Assembly: GCA_035283845.1 (NCBI GenBank)
Contig: DATESZ010000234.1
Span: forward strand, 1 to 25,386
DNA length: 25,386 bases
Direction of reading: 5' to 3'
Origin: DATESZ01 sp035283845
Lineage (GTDB): Bacteria; Desulfobacterota; Syntrophia; Syntrophales; JACQWR01
The notes beneath the pieces are model-generated. The model saw only the letters and a program-made list of their open reading frames with translations, did not search any database and was not told the DNA's origin. Shown here in pieces: positions 22,659 through 25,386 of the stretch (position 1 is its first letter; the number at the start of each line of letters is the position of its first letter). A program made the translations under genes and the position numbers.

Positions 22659-22834
22659 GCAACCTCATACGGTCGGGCGAGGTTTTCAAAAGAGATATAT
22701 TTTTCCAGGAAAGCAAGCCTGACGGTGCCCACGGGGCCGTTTCTTTGTTTGCCGATAATTATCTCTGCCATCCCCTTTTCCGGATTATCTTCCGATATAA
22801 TATCAGCCCACTTCTTGATTTCATCCTCAGTCAT
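22646..22834 (-). pseudogene. C-terminal fragment of replicative helicase DnaB
   Basis: A 62-residue ORF that contains KGMAEIIIGKQRNGPVGTV and LAFLEKYISFENLA, the conserved last segment of DnaB including the arginine-finger stretch KQRNGP. Walker motifs and everything else are absent, so it cannot be a helicase. Its ATG is preceded by AAAGGAGGTG at good spacing, so the fragment may still be translated. The open frame continues upstream to an ATG at 22939 without helicase similarity. It is probably debris from a rearrangement, unless the short protein has been reused. Confidence 0.72.
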
Positions 22835-22957
22835 TTGTAACACCTCCTTTCTCTCGATGGCTTCCCCCACTACTTCTTTTCCCCTTGCTTGGAAGTAGTT
22901 TATCATGGTATCGTTCCATATAACGTAACGGTTATTCATTTTTTATGAGGAATTGTG

Positions 22958-23977
22958 ATGGCTAAAAAACTGAATTATTATAGAGGGTACGGTGAGAAAC
23001 TAATCAGCCTTTTTGCAAGACTCTTGTTTTCTAAGGAGAGTTATTCACTGACGGAACTATCCCGAATGCTGGATTGTTCCAAACAGACGGTCATGAGGCT
23101 CGTCAACGATATCCGGATGGCATACGGGGTGGATATTGAAGAAAGTATCGAGCGGAACAGAAAATACTACCGTCTGGTCAAGAAAGGAAAAGCCACACCC
23201 CTTATTCCGCTTACCGAGTCGGAATTCAATGCCCTGCAGATGTGCAAGACCTTTACCGAGCATCTACTGGGCGAGCCGTTCTATAGTGAAGCGACCCGCG
23301 CCCTGGAGAAGACCCTCCCCCTGTTATCGGGAGAAGCAAAGCTGCCATCCCGGCATTTTGCTTCCTTCTCCACAGGCACGATTGATTATACCCCCCACCA
23401 GGAGAATATCCACGCCCTGATTGAGGCCATGAACGCAAAGAAAATATGCCGGATTACCTATCAGGCGATCATGCAGAAGAAAGCGAAAACCTACCATGTA
23501 AAGCCTCTCAAAATCTTTTCATATCGGGATACCATATATCTTCACGCACGATTAGCCAAAGAACCGGGCAAGGTTTACCGGCCACCGGACTTTGACCCCC
23601 TCCTGGCCATCCACCGGTTGAAAAAAGTCGAAATGACTGAACTTTGCTTTGAATATCCGACAGACTATGACTTCAATGAGGTATTCGATCGGAGCTTTGG
23701 ATTGGTGAAGGAGGACTCCTTTGAGGTGGAGATGGAATTTCAGGGATGGGCGGCAGATTACGTGGCGGAAAGGACATGGAGCCCGGACCAAAAAATCTCC
23801 AAGGTTGACGATAATAAAATCCGGATCACCTTTTCAGCATCATCGGAGGTAGAACTGATCGCCTGGATTCTGTCTTTTGGGGAGGAAGCGAAGGTGATTC
23901 AGCCGGAGTGGATGGTAGAGGAAATAATGAAGAAAATAAGAAGGACGGCGGCGCTGTATAAAAAAGGAGATTCTTAG
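22958..23977 (+). CDS. HTH-WYL domain transcriptional regulator
   Basis: The preferred start gives 339 residues, with GAGGA 6 bp before the ATG; a GTG just upstream adds one residue. The N-terminal winged helix-turn-helix covers about 10-75 (YSLTELSRMLDCSKQTVMRL and YRLVKKGK). The WYL domain covers about 145-260, where the usual W-Y-L trio is only loosely kept (YHVKPLKIFSYRDTIYLHAR). A WCX-type C-terminal domain covers about 265-335 (WILSFGEEAKVIQPEWMVEEI). WYL proteins sense nucleic acid or nucleotide ligands and often control phage-defence or DNA-damage genes. A 5'-truncated second copy begins at 25041, on the far side of a toxin-antitoxin pair. Confidence 0.88.
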   Translation: MAKKLNYYRGYGEKLISLFARLLFSKESYSLTELSRMLDCSKQTVMRLVNDIRMAYGVDIEESIERNRKYYRLVKKGKATPLIPLTESEFNALQMCKTFTEHLLGEPFYSEATRALEKTLPLLSGEAKLPSRHFASFSTGTIDYTPHQENIHALIEAMNAKKICRITYQAIMQKKAKTYHVKPLKIFSYRDTIYLHARLAKEPGKVYRPPDFDPLLAIHRLKKVEMTELCFEYPTDYDFNEVFDRSFGLVKEDSFEVEMEFQGWAADYVAERTWSPDQKISKVDDNKIRITFSASSEVELIAWILSFGEEAKVIQPEWMVEEIMKKIRRTAALYKKGDS

Positions 23978-24028
23978 GCTCCTACGAGTAAAATCGGAAA
24001 CGCCGGGTTAGATTGTCTTTGATTTCCG

Positions 24029-24057
24029 TTGACAGTTACGCTGATTTTCCTTATCCT
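24029..24057 (+). promoter_or_regulatory. Sigma-70 promoter of the UPF0175/DUF3368 pair
   Basis: TTGACA at 24029-24034 and TATCCT at 24052-24057 are separated by 17 bp. Downstream, TCGTC (24071-24075) and GACGA (24086-24090) form a short inverted repeat that could be an autoregulatory operator. Confidence 0.65.
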
Positions 24058-24118
24058 GTGAACAAGGAAATCGTCATTTCAAAAAGACGACAATCCTGCC
24101 AGAAGCATGGAGGTAGAT

Positions 24119-24400
24119 ATGAGAACGGAAACATTAACCTTTGACGTCCCGGTAGATATACTGGCATCCCTGAAAATAGGGACGCGGGTATTGGAAACGG
24201 ACATGAGGCGCTCACTGGCCGTCCGGTATTACAAAAACAAGCGGCTTTCCCTGGGCAAGTCGGCAAAACTTGCGGGAATGAACCGCCTTGATTTCATGGA
24301 TTACCTGGCCACAGAGGGAGCCGTGGTTTTCGACTATGACGAAAGCGACCTGCAGGAAGAGCTGAAAGGGATGGGGACTCTCAAGGGGCTGAAAGGTTGA
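24119..24400 (+). CDS. UPF0175 family antitoxin
   Basis: The preferred start gives 93 residues (MRTETLTFDVPVDIL), because GGAGGT at 24109-24114 fits it; an ATG four codons upstream overlaps that site. The N-terminal strand TLTFDVPVDIL is followed by the UPF0175 signature: LAVRYYKNKRLSLGKSAKLA and GMNRLDFMDYLATEG. The C terminus is acidic (YDESDLQEELKG) and probably holds the toxin-binding segment. Its stop TGA overlaps the TTG start of the downstream gene, the usual coupling of toxin-antitoxin pairs. It should bind DNA at the promoter just upstream and neutralise the DUF3368 protein. Confidence 0.87.
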   Translation: MRTETLTFDVPVDILASLKIGTRVLETDMRRSLAVRYYKNKRLSLGKSAKLAGMNRLDFMDYLATEGAVVFDYDESDLQEELKGMGTLKGLKG

Positions 24401-24882
24401 AAGGACTCATTGTTTCCAATGCCACACCGGTTATCGCCTTTTCAAGGATAAACCGTTTGGATCTCTTCCAGGAGATCGCCGGCGGAATTGTAATTCCTCA
24501 AGAAGTTTCCCGGGAGTTGTATGAGCACGAAAGGGCTGACGTGCCGGCTCTCAAGCGCTGTCACTGGATCAAGGTCAAAAAAGTCAAGGCACATGCTGAA
24601 GTCGAGTTGCTGCTACCGTCCCTTGACCAGGGTGAAGCGGAGGTCATTATTCTGTCTAAAGAATTGGGAGCCGGACTGGTCATTATTGACGAGTTGACCG
24701 CCAGAAAAGTGGCCATCATGATGGGACAGCCGGTCATCGGCACCATAGGATTGCTGCTTTACGCAAAAAAGACGGGCCTTATTAAAGAGGTCAAGCCGCC
24801 CCTCGATGAAATGATACGTCAGGGAATCCGTTATAAGGACAGCTTTTACAGGGCAGTCCTGAAAAGCATCGATGAGTTGTGA
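24397..24882 (+). CDS. DUF3368 PIN-like toxin (VapC-related)
   Basis: A 161-residue protein starting at TTG within a TTGA overlap with the antitoxin stop. It shows the DUF3368 pattern: IVSNATPVIAFSRI, where PIN nucleases have Asp and this family often has Asn; GGIVIPQEVSREL; the acidic LDQGEAEVIILSKELGA; and VIIDELTARKVA followed by VIGTIGLLLYAKKTGLI. The E/D residues in the last two motifs fit a PIN-type metal site, so RNA cleavage is expected from family relationship. It is preceded by a UPF0175 gene, its standard partner. The pair lies between the WYL gene and a truncated duplicate of it. Confidence 0.88.
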   Translation: MKGLIVSNATPVIAFSRINRLDLFQEIAGGIVIPQEVSRELYEHERADVPALKRCHWIKVKKVKAHAEVELLLPSLDQGEAEVIILSKELGAGLVIIDELTARKVAIMMGQPVIGTIGLLLYAKKTGLIKEVKPPLDEMIRQGIRYKDSFYRAVLKSIDEL

Positions 24883-25040
24883 AAGCCCGAAAATATATTG
24901 ACGAAGAACAGCTCGCCAGCAGCAATGTTCACATCCTCCGGGTATCATGGGAATATTTCTGGTTTTAATTTCTCCGGCAATTTACCAATATTTCTCTGAA
25001 CCTACTATCTCTCTTTACCACAATCAATACTCAGTTAAAG

Positions 25041-25386
25041 GAACCGGGCAAGGTTTACCGGCCACCGGATTTTGATCTCCTGCTGGCAATCCACCGGTTT
25101 AAAAAAGTCGAAATGACGGAACGCTGCTTTGAATATCCGACAGACTATGACTTCAATGGGGTATTCGATCGGAGCTTTGGATCGGTGAAGGAGGACTCCT
25201 TTGAGGTGGAGATGGAATTTCAGGGATGGGCGGCGGATTACGTGGCCGAAAGAACCTGGAGCCCGGACCAAAAAATCTCCAGTGTTGGCGATAATAAAAT
25301 CCGGATTACCTTTTCAGCGTCATCCGAGGCGGAGCTTATTGCTTGGATACTGTCTTTCGGGGAGGAAGCGAAGGTGATTCAGCCGG
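25041..25386 (+). pseudogene. 5'-truncated second copy of the WYL regulator gene, running off the window
   Basis: Positions 25041-25386 align without gaps to 23561-23906 at a constant offset of 1480 bp. I count 29 mismatches in 346 bp, about 92% identity. The frame is open (EPGKVYRPPDFD onwards) and most changes are silent or mild, so it diverged while still under selection or came from a relative. Similarity starts abruptly at codon 202 of the intact gene. Upstream in the same frame a stop occurs at 24966-24968 with no suitable start, so the DNA-binding half is missing. The 158 bp before it (24883-25040) show nothing recognisable. The gene's end lies outside the window. Confidence 0.87.

Overview
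The window looks like an accessory, signalling-rich stretch of a Gram-negative chromosome, probably Desulfobacterota (Syntrophales or a relative). That placement is an inference. It rests on the many soluble hybrid histidine kinases, a Tll0287/DUF3365-type sensor, a cysteine-bearing GAF domain, several toxin-antitoxin modules and abundant intergenic repeat families. No rRNA, tRNA, CRISPR array, integrase or transposase gene is visible.

Layout. Positions 138-6206 (minus strand) hold a three-gene set: a REC-GAF-PAS-GAF histidine kinase, a membrane PAS histidine kinase joined to it by an ATGA overlap, and a REC/HD-GYP regulator with all the usual catalytic residues of a c-di-GMP phosphodiesterase. 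Positions 6207-7272 are a repeat-rich gap. It holds a 259-bp near-perfect direct duplication of the 3' end of the neighbouring kinase gene, and between the two copies a DUF4258 remnant and an intact DUF2283 gene. Positions 7273-17692 (minus strand) hold a complete chemosensory cluster: CheY-like REC, CheW, CheR-TPR, CheW, MCP, CheA-REC, CheB and a REC-histidine kinase. Gene content and order resemble Wsp-type (alternative cellular function) systems, with a REC-histidine kinase where WspR would be. Positions 17693-18158 are repeats. Positions 18159-18648 hold an RHH/RelE toxin-antitoxin pair with a clear promoter. Positions 18654-21520 hold a LuxR-type regulator and its sensor kinase with an ABC-type periplasmic ligand domain. 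After that come an RpoH-like sigma factor, a DnaB C-terminal fragment, a WYL regulator, a UPF0175/DUF3368 toxin-antitoxin pair, and a 5'-truncated second copy of the WYL gene that runs off the window.

The most unusual feature lies inside the chemosensory operon. A four-helix-bundle gene (23S rRNA IVP/S23 family) sits between cheA and cheB, bracketed by 35-bp imperfect inverted repeats made of G-rich heptamers. It is joined to both neighbours by ATGA stop/start overlaps, one of them through a 13-residue mini-ORF. Arrays of the same heptamer family occur in frame inside the ATPase domain of the REC-histidine kinase and in the linker of CheR, and one extends the N terminus of CheB. This looks like a small mobile cassette family that inserts into this operon without breaking translation.

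Four intergenic repeat families are also visible: CT-rich palindromes with 8-9 bp stems; a 131-bp element with GAGACTGTGTC ends, whose copies sit at the tips of those palindromes; an element with CTCGTAAAAAGTC ends; and chimeras of these.
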